Source: Nymphaea colorata
Lineage: Eukaryota > Streptophyta > Magnoliopsida > Nymphaeales > Nymphaeaceae
Direction of reading: 5' to 3'
DNA: 64,000 nt
NCBI RefSeq assembly: GCF_008831285.2
Contig: NC_045151.1
Coordinates: 9,054,571 to 9,118,570, forward strand
In this document: one piece after another, positions 1 through 10,800 of the stretch
Layout: each line of letters starts with the position of its first letter
How positions within the stretch are numbered: the stretch's first letter is position 1
Notes under the pieces: model-generated
What the model saw: only the letters and a program-made list of their open reading frames with translations
Databases searched by the model: none
Told to the model about the DNA's origin: nothing
Position numbers and translations under genes: made by a program

Positions 1-2563
1 CACGGTTGGATTGTTAGTTCACTTCCCCGCCGGTAAGCAGCTGTTCTCCGGCCAAGCCTGCAACTTCCGGCGTCCTCTCAAGATTCCGGCGTCGTAGGAC
101 AACCCTGCCCTCGTGCGAGTTGAAGTCTTCGTGAAGCTTGGAGGGGCGTTCTGGACTTTGGCGAGATTGAACTCAAACCAGGCCGGTCTTCCTCACTAGG
201 TGCGAGCCCACGTGAAGTCAACTCGGACCAGGTAAGTCCAATCTCCTCCGTTCCCTTGTCCACGTGTCGCTCATCCCACAGACTTCCCCAACTCGTGTCC
301 CGCCTGGCCCATCGTGTCCTCCACCCGAAAAGCAGTTATCTTCCACGACCTTTAGCTTTAGGACTCACATCGCCACCTCGCCACTCACTTGAGTTGGCTA
401 AGTCTTCTTCATTAGTCGCATAAGATCTCAGCCATCCATCTGGCCACGTGGCAGCATCACCCTGCCCACGACTGAGCCCTCCTCCAGCTCATACCTCACC
501 TTTTTCACTAAACCGTCGCAGCTCGCCACCTCACCCTACACGTCATCCATCTTGTGCGCCACTCCCCTCTCTCGCGTCCCACTTTTCCACGATTTTAGCG
601 CAAGTCCCCTTGGACTCGCACTTGGCCTCAATCACATCTCTATACATCATCAACCGCAGCTAGTCTCAACCATTGATCATTACACGTGTCTCTATCTCCC
701 TTAGTCACGAGTCCTCCAAGCCAAGTCACCCCCCAGTTCCTCTAACCGCAGCCTCTTGTGACCCTTAATCCCCCCACGTGTCACCATCTCCTCACTCGAG
801 AGTCCTACTTGAGTTACTTAGTCATTTAGTCTTTAGCTAACCCTCTTGGTTCGAGCCTAGTCCTAAGTCAACTTGACTTAGCTCACTAACTCGACTTAGG
901 TTCCCTAGTCAACCCCAACTTAGTTTGACCTTGACCGAACTCAGCACACCTAGTCGACTTTGCCTTAGTTGACTCGAACTCTCTTGATTTAACCCATTCC
1001 CAGCCTTAGGAACTCGGTCAACCCGAGCCGTCTAGCTAGGACCAACCTAGTTGACTCGAGCCTAGCTTGAGTGACCTAGCTCACTTCCCTTCACCCGAGC
1101 ATAGTCCTTGACCCAACCCAGCTCGCCCGAATTCCTAAGTCCCTCGTCCGAGCTCATTCTTAACCTCCCCTTCTCTAGCTCACCCTCTCGGCTTAATTCA
1201 CCTAATAGCTAGGTTAACCCCCCTATCGAATCTAAGCCTCTTTTGACTCTCGGCCTACCCAGCCCGAGCCCCCTTAACCAGACTGGCCTACCGTAGAGCC
1301 CCACCAGTCCAAGCCGAGCCCAGCCGTAGCTAGGGACCAGGTTCAGCCGGCGACGTTAGCTCCCAGCTAGCCGTCTTTGGCCTGCACCTCGGCCGCGCTC
1401 CCCTCCGTCGGAATTCCAGCCGACGCCCGTGGTCGAGCCAACCGGAGAATAGGCAGGTAGGCACTGCCGAACTCGGCTTTCGCCCCGCTCGTCCTGTCCG
1501 CGGCTTCCGTCCAGCCTAGTGGCAACAACCGGTCACCCTCTCCTCTCGGCTCCCGGCAGCAGTTGGCTGCCCAGTCGGCACTCTCTCGCCGACCCGTCTT
1601 CAGTCTGCAGGTGGCACCCGTCAGCGTCTCGGCGACGTCCAGTCGCTGTTCTGTCGGCGCCAAGGCGACAGCATCTCGCCTTCGTCCCTGCCGCCGCATC
1701 CGCAGGTCTGCGCTCGGCCGATCGACTCCGTTCGCCAGTCAGCGCCCAACCACAGCTCACTGTCCCCTCGGCCACTCGTCAGCCCGCCGCCTCCGACAGC
1801 AAGTCTGTGTCCTTCACTGCTGCTCGCCCGTAGGCTATCCTCGACAGCAGGCGGCTGTCTCTGCTACCCGCGCGCCCGTCTTCGCTCGGCAGCAGGCTGC
1901 TGCTCCAGCTGACGGCGGTGTACTCGTCTGACAGCAGGAGGCTGTCCAGGCCGCGCGCTCCACGCCGGCCCGTTGCTGTATTGCCCGGGGATCGGAATTC
2001 ACCCCGTGGCTGTTTCGGCTCAGTCAAGGCTAGCCCTTGGCCGGTAACCCTCTAGTCTTTCAAGTAGATTCTGGGGAGGGTGTTTTGCTTTTTGTTTTAG
2101 GTTTTCATTTAGTTTGTTTTAGTCTTGTTTTAGCCCAAGGCTTCGGCCTAGCTCCCTGCCGTGGTACCTCAAGGGCCAGCTTGCCCGAGACACAACCACA
2201 AGGAGCCGACCGTACCCATTTGCTTATTGCTGGGCGTGGTTTGTTCGTTAGGTGTGTGATTGGTGAATGGTTTGTATTTGAATGAGAAGAGTGAATTCTC
2301 TGTATCGTATACCTCTGTACAAGCCGTGACCCATTGTAGTTGTTAGTGATAGGTCTGCCCGTAGCTAGGAATTGGGAACTAAGGGTTTTTCGCACCTGTG
2401 TCTCCTGTCCTAAGGGTTTTTGCGCCGGGGTTTGTCTGGCCGGGTAGAAATGTTGTAATTATTTGCTTTAGGATTTTTGGTTTTTGAGTAGCACTCAAGA
2501 GACCTGGGAGGATAGGTCGCTCTTGGTTAGGAAATTAGAGTCGTAGCAGGAGTGGGCCTAACA
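1..2563 (+). repeat. 5' LTR of element A (partial, left part missing)
   Basis: Matches 9113-11611 nearly base for base and ends in CA just before a tRNA-Met primer binding site. It holds a splice-donor-like GGACCAGGTAAGT at about 225-237, a C-rich stretch at 430-780, a cluster of short CTAG/GACT motifs at 835-1140, and a GC-rich stretch at 1340-1990. It keeps 65 bp (from the CCCG at 1552-1555 to the CCCG at 1617-1620) that the 3' LTR lacks. Open frames inside it, such as 1563-1931, are not conserved between the LTRs and look fortuitous. Confidence 0.92.
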
Positions 2564-2565
2564 AT

Positions 2566-2577
2566 TGGTATCAGAGC
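2566..2577 (+). promoter_or_regulatory. Primer binding site of element A (initiator tRNA-Met type)
   Basis: TGGTATCAGAGC lies two bases after the CA end of the LTR. It is the common plant primer site complementary to the 3' end of initiator tRNA-Met. Confidence 0.93.
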
Positions 2578-2785
2578 CGTCTTGAGGCTGTTATCTAAGT
2601 TCAAGCACTCGTTGCAAGAAGATTCGGCTCCAACAGATCAGCTCAGGCGAAGAGTGTTTGAGTCCAATTCTCGGCAGTGTGACTCCCGTGTGCATTAGTT
2701 TAGGATTTTCTTTTGTCGTTGGCTCCAAATAGCCAATTTCCTTGGTTTGTGCGTGTTTTCACTTGGTGCCTAACTCACGTGTCCA

Positions 2786-4543
2786 ATGGGCAAATCCAAG
2801 AAGAACGTGAGCTCCGATGAGCCTGTTCTTGAGGACATCCCTCAGGAGCAAGCAGGAGATGCCCTGCCAACCCACAAGGGGCAAGTTCCGGACTATGCCT
2901 TAGGTAGAATCCTAAGCATAGAGAAGGAATTGCTACAAATGCGTAGCGAGATGGCCAAGGTTGAAAACTTTAGAAAGAAGGACATGGATCGTCAGAACGC
3001 GGAACACCAAAAGGAAATGGATGAAATCCGCGCCATGTTCCGACAGTTGGCCAACAACCAGGCCCAAGTCGTTGTAGAGCAGAGGACCACTCAGGGTCCG
3101 AATCAACAGAAAGGAAAGGGTTTGCTAGTTATACCTGGCTACCAAACCGATACGGAGATAAACCCCAACAATATTTCACATGTTGGGACGAGTATGGAAG
3201 GAGGTAGAGTCATGGGACCACCTCCAGACAGGTATCCAAACGAGCCTACCAGCGAGTATTACCGAACTCCTCATGGCCCAAGAACTAGCCAGCCCATTCG
3301 GAATCCAATCTACGAATTTTCCGAAGGTGAGGACGAAACACCACTTCGTCCTAGGAGAACTCGAAGAGAGCCTGCGCGTTTTGAGGAAAGACGGACCCCT
3401 TCCGTCAAGTATGATTTCCCTAAGTTCAATGGGGAGCATCTTCGAGAGTGGCTATTCATGGCCGAACGATTCTTCTTGTGTCACCATGTACCACAAGAAG
3501 AATGGATAGAGATCGCCACGGCCAACATGACTGGCGAAGCAACAACCCACTACCTCTGGTTTGAACATAAGACGGCCGACCCAACTTGGGAGAAATACAA
3601 AGCAAGTCTGCAGTTGCAGTTTGGAGATTCCACGTTCATAGATTATTGCGAGGATCTCAAAAACCTAACCCAGACCACAACCGTGCCTGTCTACCAAAGG
3701 CAATTTGAGAGGTTGGCCAGCATGGTGCAATGGCCAGAGAAGGCCCTCATAGGGTCATTCAAGGGTGGGCTACGAAGCGACATCAAGAGAGAGATGAAAA
3801 TCCATCGCTTCGGTAATCTAGAAGAGTGCTTTGCCATGGCCAGGCTGTATGAGGAGAGAATTGAAGAGAGAAAAGAAGAAAAAAGAGAGAAACGAGAAAA
3901 AAAGGCTCGTAAGTCAGACAAGTTGAGGAAGAAACCCTCATTCTCCTCTACTTCTCGGAATCAAAGTAGAGAATTCCGACCTCAAGGGAAGGAATTGGTT
4001 CCCTACGACCGTGGGAACGACTATAGGCCCAACCCAAGACAGGGCCGTGACCTCCCAACTCGTTACCTAACCCCCAAGCAAATAGAGGAGTATAGGAAGA
4101 AGGGCCTATGCTTTAGATGTGAGGGTAAGTGGGAGAAGAACCACCAGTGCAAGGCACTATTCAACATTGTGGTGGTTGATGAACCGGAGACAAGCTCCAG
4201 TTCAGAGAGCGATTCCTCCTCTAGCTCCAGCTCTAGTTCCTCGTCTGATGAGGAAATCCAAGTGAAGAGAAAGGGAAAGAAGGTTGAGTCTGAGGAACCA
4301 CAAAAGGGAGAAACCTCGAACAGAGAAGACAAATCTGAAGAGGTTGAATCTTTACATTCTATCCAGAATCCCCATAAGGCTAACGCCATGAGAGTTTTTG
4401 GCCGCATCAATGGCCAGAAAGTTTTAATTCTGCTCGACAGCGGTGCAACCAACAACTTCTTAACAGAGGAAGCCACTGAGAAGTGCAAGGTCACTCTCAA
4501 TGAGAGCAGCCCGCAGACTATAATCGTGGGAGGGGGGTCATAG
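2786..4543 (+). CDS. Element A Gag plus N-terminal part of protease (585 codons)
   Basis: Long intact frame starting MGKSKKNV. Residues about 40-95 are charged and heptad-like (coiled coil likely). Residues about 205-365 resemble the retrotransposon Gag capsid domain, with the conserved EWLFMAERFF and YQRQFERL stretches. A Lys/Arg-rich linker follows, then a plant-type zinc knuckle (C442, C445, H453, C455). A serine-rich acidic stretch spans about 469-491. The aspartic protease motif LLDSGATNNFL (catalytic D551) lies near the end. The frame closes at a run of six G (about 4530-4540); the rest of the protease (ILGMPWF) and RT continue one frame over. A one-base insertion in the G run explains this better than programmed -1 slippage, which would give the wrong frame. 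Product: virus-like particle structural protein. Confidence 0.9.
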   Translation: MGKSKKNVSSDEPVLEDIPQEQAGDALPTHKGQVPDYALGRILSIEKELLQMRSEMAKVENFRKKDMDRQNAEHQKEMDEIRAMFRQLANNQAQVVVEQRTTQGPNQQKGKGLLVIPGYQTDTEINPNNISHVGTSMEGGRVMGPPPDRYPNEPTSEYYRTPHGPRTSQPIRNPIYEFSEGEDETPLRPRRTRREPARFEERRTPSVKYDFPKFNGEHLREWLFMAERFFLCHHVPQEEWIEIATANMTGEATTHYLWFEHKTADPTWEKYKASLQLQFGDSTFIDYCEDLKNLTQTTTVPVYQRQFERLASMVQWPEKALIGSFKGGLRSDIKREMKIHRFGNLEECFAMARLYEERIEERKEEKREKREKKARKSDKLRKKPSFSSTSRNQSREFRPQGKELVPYDRGNDYRPNPRQGRDLPTRYLTPKQIEEYRKKGLCFRCEGKWEKNHQCKALFNIVVVDEPETSSSSESDSSSSSSSSSSSDEEIQVKRKGKKVESEEPQKGETSNREDKSEEVESLHSIQNPHKANAMRVFGRINGQKVLILLDSGATNNFLTEEATEKCKVTLNESSPQTIIVGGGS

Positions 4544-6302
4544 ACTCAAATGCATCCATGAAGGAAAAGGCATCGACGTCAACATCAAGAAAAAGAACTT
4601 CAAAGTGGATTGCTTAGTCATTCCATTAGACGGAGTTGACTTGATTTTGGGAATGCCTTGGTTCCTAACTTGGAAGGACATTCGTTGGGATGTGAAGAAC
4701 TTTGCCATGACATTCATCCCAGACGGAGAAGGAGAATCGATCACTCTTCAGGGACTCGCCAGCTCCACGCGTCCCAAGACAGCATTGCGGTCCATCCAGC
4801 ATGAGCAGCCCGCTTGTTGGGTACTCACATTGGCTACGGATGTACCAGAATCTGAAGAAAAGGTGGAAGAACCCATTCCACCAAGCATTCAATTGGTCCT
4901 AGACCAATTTCCAGCCATTTTCGATGAGCCCAAAGGCTTACCGCCAAAACGGGCATATGATCATCGTATCGTCCTCGCACAAGGTGCAGAGCCTGTCAAT
5001 GTCAGGCCATATAGGTATGGGCACAGCCAGAAGGCGGAGATCGAGCGCCTTGTGAAAGAAATGTTAGAAAGCGGAATCATTAGGCCAAGTTGCAGCCCTT
5101 TTTCCTCCCCAGTCCTCCTAGTGAAGAAAAATGACAACACCTGGCGATTCTGTATTGATTACAGGGCACTGAATGAGGTGACCGTTAAGGATCGACACCC
5201 CATACCAGTAATAGATGAGTTGTTAGACGAATTGGTCGGCGCCACAGTATTTTCTAAGATTGACCTCAGAGCCGGCTATCATCAGATCAGAATGTTCGAT
5301 GAAGACGTGTTGAAGACAGCGTTCAGAACACATGACGGGCATTATGAATTTCTCGTAATGCCTTTTGGACTGACAAATGCACCAGCTACATTCCAGCGGT
5401 GTATGAATGATGTGTTTAGAGCTCATCTCAGAGACTTCATCCTTGTATTCTTCGATGACATACTCATCTACAGCAAGGACGAGGAGCAACACAAGAGGCA
5501 CCTGGAAATTACTCTAGGTATTCTTCAGGAGCACCAGCTCTTTGCGAAGATGTCCAAATGCAGTTTTGGACAGTCTTCCATTGGATATCTCGGACACATC
5601 GTGTCCCGAGAAGGGGTTCGGGCAGACCCCGAAAAGTTGCACGCTATGGAAAAATGGCCTCTGCCCAAGGACCTCAAAGGTCTGAGAGGATTCTTAGGAT
5701 TGACTGGGTATTACAGGAGATTCATCCAGGGATACGGCATTATTGCCCAGCCCCTCACCCAGATGTTGAAGAAAGGAGCCTTCTCTTGGACTGAGAAGTC
5801 GAGAGTTGCTTTTGATAAGCTAAAAGCAGCTCTGATGACCGCCCCAGTACTAACTCTCCCCGATTTCTCAAAAACTTTCACCATTGAAACAGATGCATGT
5901 GAAGTCGGAGTTGGAGCAGTGCTAGGACAAGATGGTCATCCCATCGCGTATATGTCCAAGGCTTTAACTAGCCGGGCCAAGCCCCTCTCTACATACGAGA
6001 AGGAGTTGCTTGCAATCGTCATCGCGGTGGAAAAGTGGCGTTCGTACTTGATTGGATGCAAGTTCATTGTCAGGACCGATCAGAACAGCCTGAAGTACAT
6101 GTTGAAACAACGTGTGTCTACCCCCACTCAACAGAGGTGGCTAGCTAAACTCTTGGGGTATGACTTCGAAATCGTGTACAAGAAGGGTCCTGAGAACAAG
6201 GCGGTGGATTCTCTTTCCCGCCTAACAGAACAGTTGATGACTCTGTCTGTGGTGGAGACGGACATTTGGATGAGATTAGCCCAGGATCAACATGATGACT
6301 AG
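4544..6302 (+). pseudogene. Element A protease C-terminus, reverse transcriptase and RNase H
   Basis: Open from the frameshift to a TAG at 6300-6302; the first ATG is 4605. Motifs counted from 4605: protease tail LILGMPWF near residue 12; RT finger and palm from about 110-300 with WRFCIDYRALN, FSKIDLRAGYHQI, MPFGLTNAPATFQ, and the catalytic box FFDDILIYS (D284, D285); RNase H from about 425 with the conserved TDACEVGVGAVL and STYEKELLA. All visible catalytic residues are intact. It lacks its own in-frame link to gag because of the shifted G run at about 4535, and it is cut from integrase by the TAG, so it is scored as broken. Family role: copies element RNA into cDNA in cytoplasmic particles. 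Confidence 0.9.
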
Positions 6303-7112
6303 TCATTGAGGCTAATCAAGACTTCGGTTCAACAGAACCCCGGATCCATTCCTTTGTATTCAGTCAAAGGAAATCTTCTGTATAGGAAGGACAAGGCTGT
6401 AGTCCCTCCTAACTCAGGGCTAAGGCAGGAACTCCTGCAACATTTTTATGATACCCTTGCAGCGGGTCATGAAGGGGTCGCTAAGACCCTAGCACGGATA
6501 AAGGCCCAATTTTGGTGGCGAGGAATTAAGGCAAAAGTGCAGGACTATGTCAAGAAGTGTGTAGTCTGCCAGAGGTAAAAGTATGAGGCCATCAAGCATC
6601 CAGGTCATTTGAACCCTCTGCCTATACCAACCAAGCCGTGGACAGATGTCACGATGGACTTCATCGACGCCATGCCTCGATCAGAAGGGAAAGAGGCAGT
6701 CTTAGTTGTCGTGGATCGGCTCACGAAGTATAGTCACTTCGCCCCCTTGCCGAGGTTGTATCAGGGGCCACTTGTGGCCAACGTCTACCAAGAGTACATC
6801 GGGAAACTGCATGGGATGCCACAGTCCGTTATCTGTGACAGGGACTCCATCTTTCTGAGCGCATTCTGGCAGGAGTACATGAAGAATATGGATACGACGT
6901 TAAACTTTAGTACTGCCCACCACCCACAAACAGATGGGCAAAGTGAAATTGTCAACCAGTCTTTGGAGACTTATCTCCGTTGCTTCGCAGGTGAACGACC
7001 ATCAACTTGGGTTAAGTATCTGCCTTGGGCAGAATGGTCGTACAACACGAGTCTTCACTCGTCTACTAGCATCACCCCTTACGAGGGTGTATATGGATTG
7101 AGGCACTGCTGA
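6303..7112 (+). pseudogene. Element A integrase (zinc-binding and catalytic domains), interrupted
   Basis: Same frame as RT, directly after the 6300 TAG. The first part (to the TAA at 6576-6578) holds the H-H-C-C zinc domain, ending KKCVVCQR. The second part (6609-7112) is the DDE catalytic core: first Asp in TMDFIDAMP, second in ICDRDSIF, Glu in TDGQSEIVNQ. It closes at 7112 in GVYGLRHC, where a run of about ten residues normal for this family is missing and the frame shifts by one. So there are two in-frame stops (6300, 6576) and one deletion-frameshift (about 7100-7134). The catalytic triad is present. The function in intact relatives is joining cDNA to chromosomal DNA. Confidence 0.88.
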
Positions 7113-7134
7113 AGATGATGCAGTAGATTGTGAG

Positions 7135-7854
7135 TTGCGCACCAGAGAAGAGGTCTTAGAATCTCTCAAGGAAAACATTGTCAAGGCGCAAAATCGTATG
7201 AAGCAAGTGTACGATAAGGGAAGGAAGGACCGGGAGTTTGAGGTGGGCGACTATGTGTGGCTTAAGAGGTTGCCTCTTAAGCAAAAGTCCTTAATGGGTC
7301 AGCCCTATTCGAAGTTGCTACCTCGATACTATGGACCCTATCCGGTAATTCAGAAGGTAGGGAAGGCTGCGTATAGACTTGGCCTTCCAAGAACAGCGTT
7401 GGTACATCCAGTTTTTCATGTCACTAGGCTTAAGCCTCACCAAGGTGATGTACCTACTTTGATCGAGCAGGTTCCGGATAGTTTGCCAACTCCCTACCGT
7501 ATTCTCAAACACAGGTATGTACAGCGGCAGGGGAGAACCAGGCATGAGGTGCTCGTAGAATGGGAAGGACCCGACAGGGGTACTTCTTGGGAGGAATTCG
7601 GGACGATCATTCATCGTTTCCCCTCTTCTAGCGCTCGAGGACAAGCGCAAGGTAGGGAGGGGGAATCTGTTACAGACCAAATTCCAGGTTCCGGCCACGT
7701 AGAGGCAGAGCAGGCCGAACCCAGTCGGCGCAAGCGTAAGGCATCAGAGATTTGGGCTCGTTCTCTACAGCTTGTGGAAGTCAGTCCCAAGGAGAAGGAA
7801 TCAGCACCAACGTCAGTTGCAGTGGGAGGAGCGGGAGGAGCAGCTGAGCCATAA
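7135..7854 (+). pseudogene. Element A integrase C-terminal domain with chromodomain
   Basis: Continues integrase in the next frame. Residues about 1-95 (ESLKENIVKAQNRMKQVYDK, then GDYVWLKR and RYYGPYPVI) are the usual gypsy integrase C-terminal region. Residues about 120-165 form a chromodomain with the VLVEWEGPDRGTSWEE signature, which in chromoviruses guides insertion to marked chromatin. A basic SRRKRKASE stretch follows. If the 3' LTR begins at 7668, as argued separately, the last about 62 codons are encoded inside the LTR. Overlap of this kind is known in some plant chromoviruses. The start is not a true initiation codon; this is part of a longer polyprotein. Confidence 0.87.
7651..7667 (+). 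promoter_or_regulatory. Putative polypurine tract of element A
   Basis: GGTAGGGAGGGGGAATC immediately precedes TGTTACAG. Purine-rich tract plus TG start is the usual plus-strand primer arrangement. TGTTA here mirrors the TAACA at the LTR 3' end (11607-11611). A weaker alternative LTR start is TGTCTAGG at 7884. Confidence 0.65.
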
Positions 7855-10800
7855 ACGGTGCTTGAACTGGGTAAGTCTCAGGGTGTCTAGGATTCTAGTG
7901 TAGGTCTCACCAAGTTAGTCAAGTCTTAACCAAATGAGTCCAGTCTACGCGTCCCTTGAGGCTAGCCAAAGACCAAGGTCTTAGGCAAATGGCTCGGTCA
8001 AACCTGACCGAGCCCTTGGTCTAGTCAACCGAAGTGAGGGCGGGTCCCCTCACGAGGTCCCCACCCTGGGCTCACAAGGCTCAGGGGCTTAACCTTTTAA
8101 TTTATGCGTTGGGCATTAGGCCAGGGTCTAGTTTTAAGTGTTTTCGTTAAGTAAATAGGTTTGCTTTCGTTGGGTTTCGAAATAAGGACCTAGCCTAGCG
8201 GGTTGTGCTTGGCAATTTGGATTTGGATTGTGGGTAGGTAGCAAGATCTGGATTGTAGACTCGCTCAAATAGGAATTGTATATATTGTTTTAGATCTAGT
8301 GTATTGTATCAAATTTTGGACTAAGTAAAGCATTTGCGAGATTGCATTCTCTCTCCTCCTCGTGAGGTTGTCTCTCTCTCCCTCGGTCTAGAGGCGAGTT
8401 CTTCATCTTCTTCGTCAGCCATCGAGTTTCACTTGGTGAAATCTGCGGTGCTTCTCATCCCCTCGCATCCCCTCGGCCTGTGACGCCTCCAAATCCAGCA
8501 AAAGCTTCGGGCATCGGAGATATTCCGGTGGTTATCTCAAAGCACAACGTCTTGCGGCGGATTCCTCCTACCGGCGGCAATCCCTCCCTCGTCCACGGCT
8601 TTTCCCCTTCCGAACTGCAATTCCAGCAAGGTTGGTACCTTCTTCTCGACCCTGGTGAAGTTGAGAGGCCGCCATTGCTATAGGGAAGGCTGAATTCGGT
8701 TTAGAATTCAGCAACGACGGCTGATTTGTTTACCTTACGATTTTCGGTTTTCTTCTTGTTGATCGGTGATTAATCTAGGACAGAATACGCTGAAATGCTC
8801 GGTCTTTCTCCCGACGAACCCGTGAGGAAGGTCTGTGCTGAGCATCGAAATCTGTCTTAGAATATCCAAAGATCTTCGTGAAGAAAGGCCGTGAATCCAC
8901 GGGTTAATATAGCCACAAAGGGAAGAACGAGAAAGTGGATGTGACTGGTCTTTCTTGAAGAAAAACTCAAGTTCTGTCGTGCTTCCTGTTCTTCGGTCCA
9001 GCTGTTTAAAACTCCATGCAAATCAAGATCTAACCGGTGAAATATAATCTGTACGAGTTCATTGGAATCGCCCGGTCAAGAGCTGCAAAATAGCTAAGTT
9101 CGGGTGAGATCGCACGGTTGGATTGTTAGTTCACTTCCCCGCCGGTAAGCAGCTGTTCTCCGGCCAAGCCTGCAACTTCCGGCGTCCTCTCAAGATTTCG
9201 GCGTCGTAGGACAACCCTGCCCTCGTGCGAGTTGAAGTCTTTGTGAAGCTTGGAGGGGCGTTCTGGTCTTTGGCGAGATTGAACTCAAACCAGGCCGGTC
9301 TTCCTCACTAGGTGCGAGCCCACGTGAAGTCAACTCGGACCAGGTAAGTCCAATCTCCTCCGTTCGCTTGTCCACATGTCGCTCATCCCACAGACTTCCC
9401 CAGCTCGTGTCCCACCTGGCCCATCGTGTCCTCCACCCGAAAAGCAGTTATCTTCCACGACCTTTAGCTTTAGGACTCACATCGCCACCTCGCCACTCAC
9501 TTGAGTTGGCTAAGTCTTCTTCATTAGTCGCATAAGATCTCAGCCATCCATCTGGCCAAGTGGCAGCATCACCCTGCCCACGACTGAGCCCTCCTCCAGC
9601 TCACACCTCACCTTTTTCACTAAACCCTCGCAGCTCGCCACCTCACCCTACACGTCATCCATCTTGTGCGCCACTCCCCTCTCTCGCGTCCCACTTTTCC
9701 ACGATTTTAGCACAAGTCTCCTTGGACTCGCACTTGGCCTCAATCACGTCTCTATACATCATCAACCGCAGCTAGTCTCAACCATTGATCATTACACGTG
9801 TCTCTATCTCCCTTAGTCACGAGTCCTCCAAGCCAAGTCACCCCCCAGTTCCTCTAACCGCAGCCTCTTGTGACCCTTAATCCCCCCCACGTGTCACCAT
9901 CTCCTCACTCGAGAGTCCTACTCGAGTTACTTAGTCATTTAGTCTTTAGCTAACCCTCTTGGTTCGAGCCTAGTCCTAAGTCAACTTGACTTAGCTCACT
10001 AACTCGACATAGGTTCCCTAGTCAACCCCAACTTAGTTTGACCTTGACCGAACTCAGCACACCTAGTCGACTTTGCCTTAGTTGACTCGAACTCTCTTGA
10101 TTTAACCCATTCCCAGCCTTAGGAACTCGGTCAACCCGAGCCGTCTAGCTAGGACCAACCTAGTTGACTCGAGCCTAGCTCGAGTGACCTAGCTCACTTC
10201 CCTTCACCCGAGCATAGTCCTTGACCCAACCCAGCTCGCCCGATTGCCTAAGTCCCTCGTCCGAGCTCATTCTTAACCTCCCCTTCTCTAGCTCACCCTC
10301 TCGGCTTAATTCACCTAATAGCTAGGTTAACCCCCCTATCGAATCTAAGCCTCTTTTGACTCTCGGCCTACCCAGCCCGAGCCCCCTTAACCAGACTGGC
10401 CTACCGTAGAGCCCCGCCAGTCCAAGCCCAGCCCAGCCGTAGCTAGGGACCAGGTTCAGCCGGCGACGTTAGCTCCCAGCTAGCCGTCTTCGGCTAGCAC
10501 CTCGGCCGCGCTCCCCTCCGTCGGAATTCCAGCCGACGCCCGTGGCCGAGCCAAAAGGAGAATAGGCAGGTAGGCACTGCCGAACTCGGCTTTCGCCCCC
10601 CTCGTCCTGTCCGCGGCTTCCGTCCAGCCTAGCGGCGACAACCGGTCGCCCTCTCCTCTCGGCTCCCGTCAGCGTCTCGGCGACGTCCAGTCGCTGTTCC
10701 GTCGGCGCCAAGGCGACAGCAACTCGCCTTCGTCCCTGCCGCCGCATCCGCAGGTCTGCGCTCGGCCGACCGACTCCGTTCGCCAGTCAGCGCCCAACCG

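Noticed and set aside
448-2395. Open frames on both strands inside the LTRs of element A (and their copies at 9560-11443)
   Set aside because: They lie in GC- or C-rich LTR sequence, shift or break between the two LTR copies, and show no protein motif.
4520-4545. Programmed ribosomal frameshift between gag-pro and RT of element A
   Set aside because: A -1 shift at the G run leads to the wrong frame; a single-base insertion in the run fits better, and the break falls inside protease.
7884-7900. TGTCTAGG as the start of the 3' LTR of element A
   Set aside because: No purine tract of quality precedes it, and its ends match the LTR terminus less well than TGTTACAG at 7668. Kept only as an alternative.
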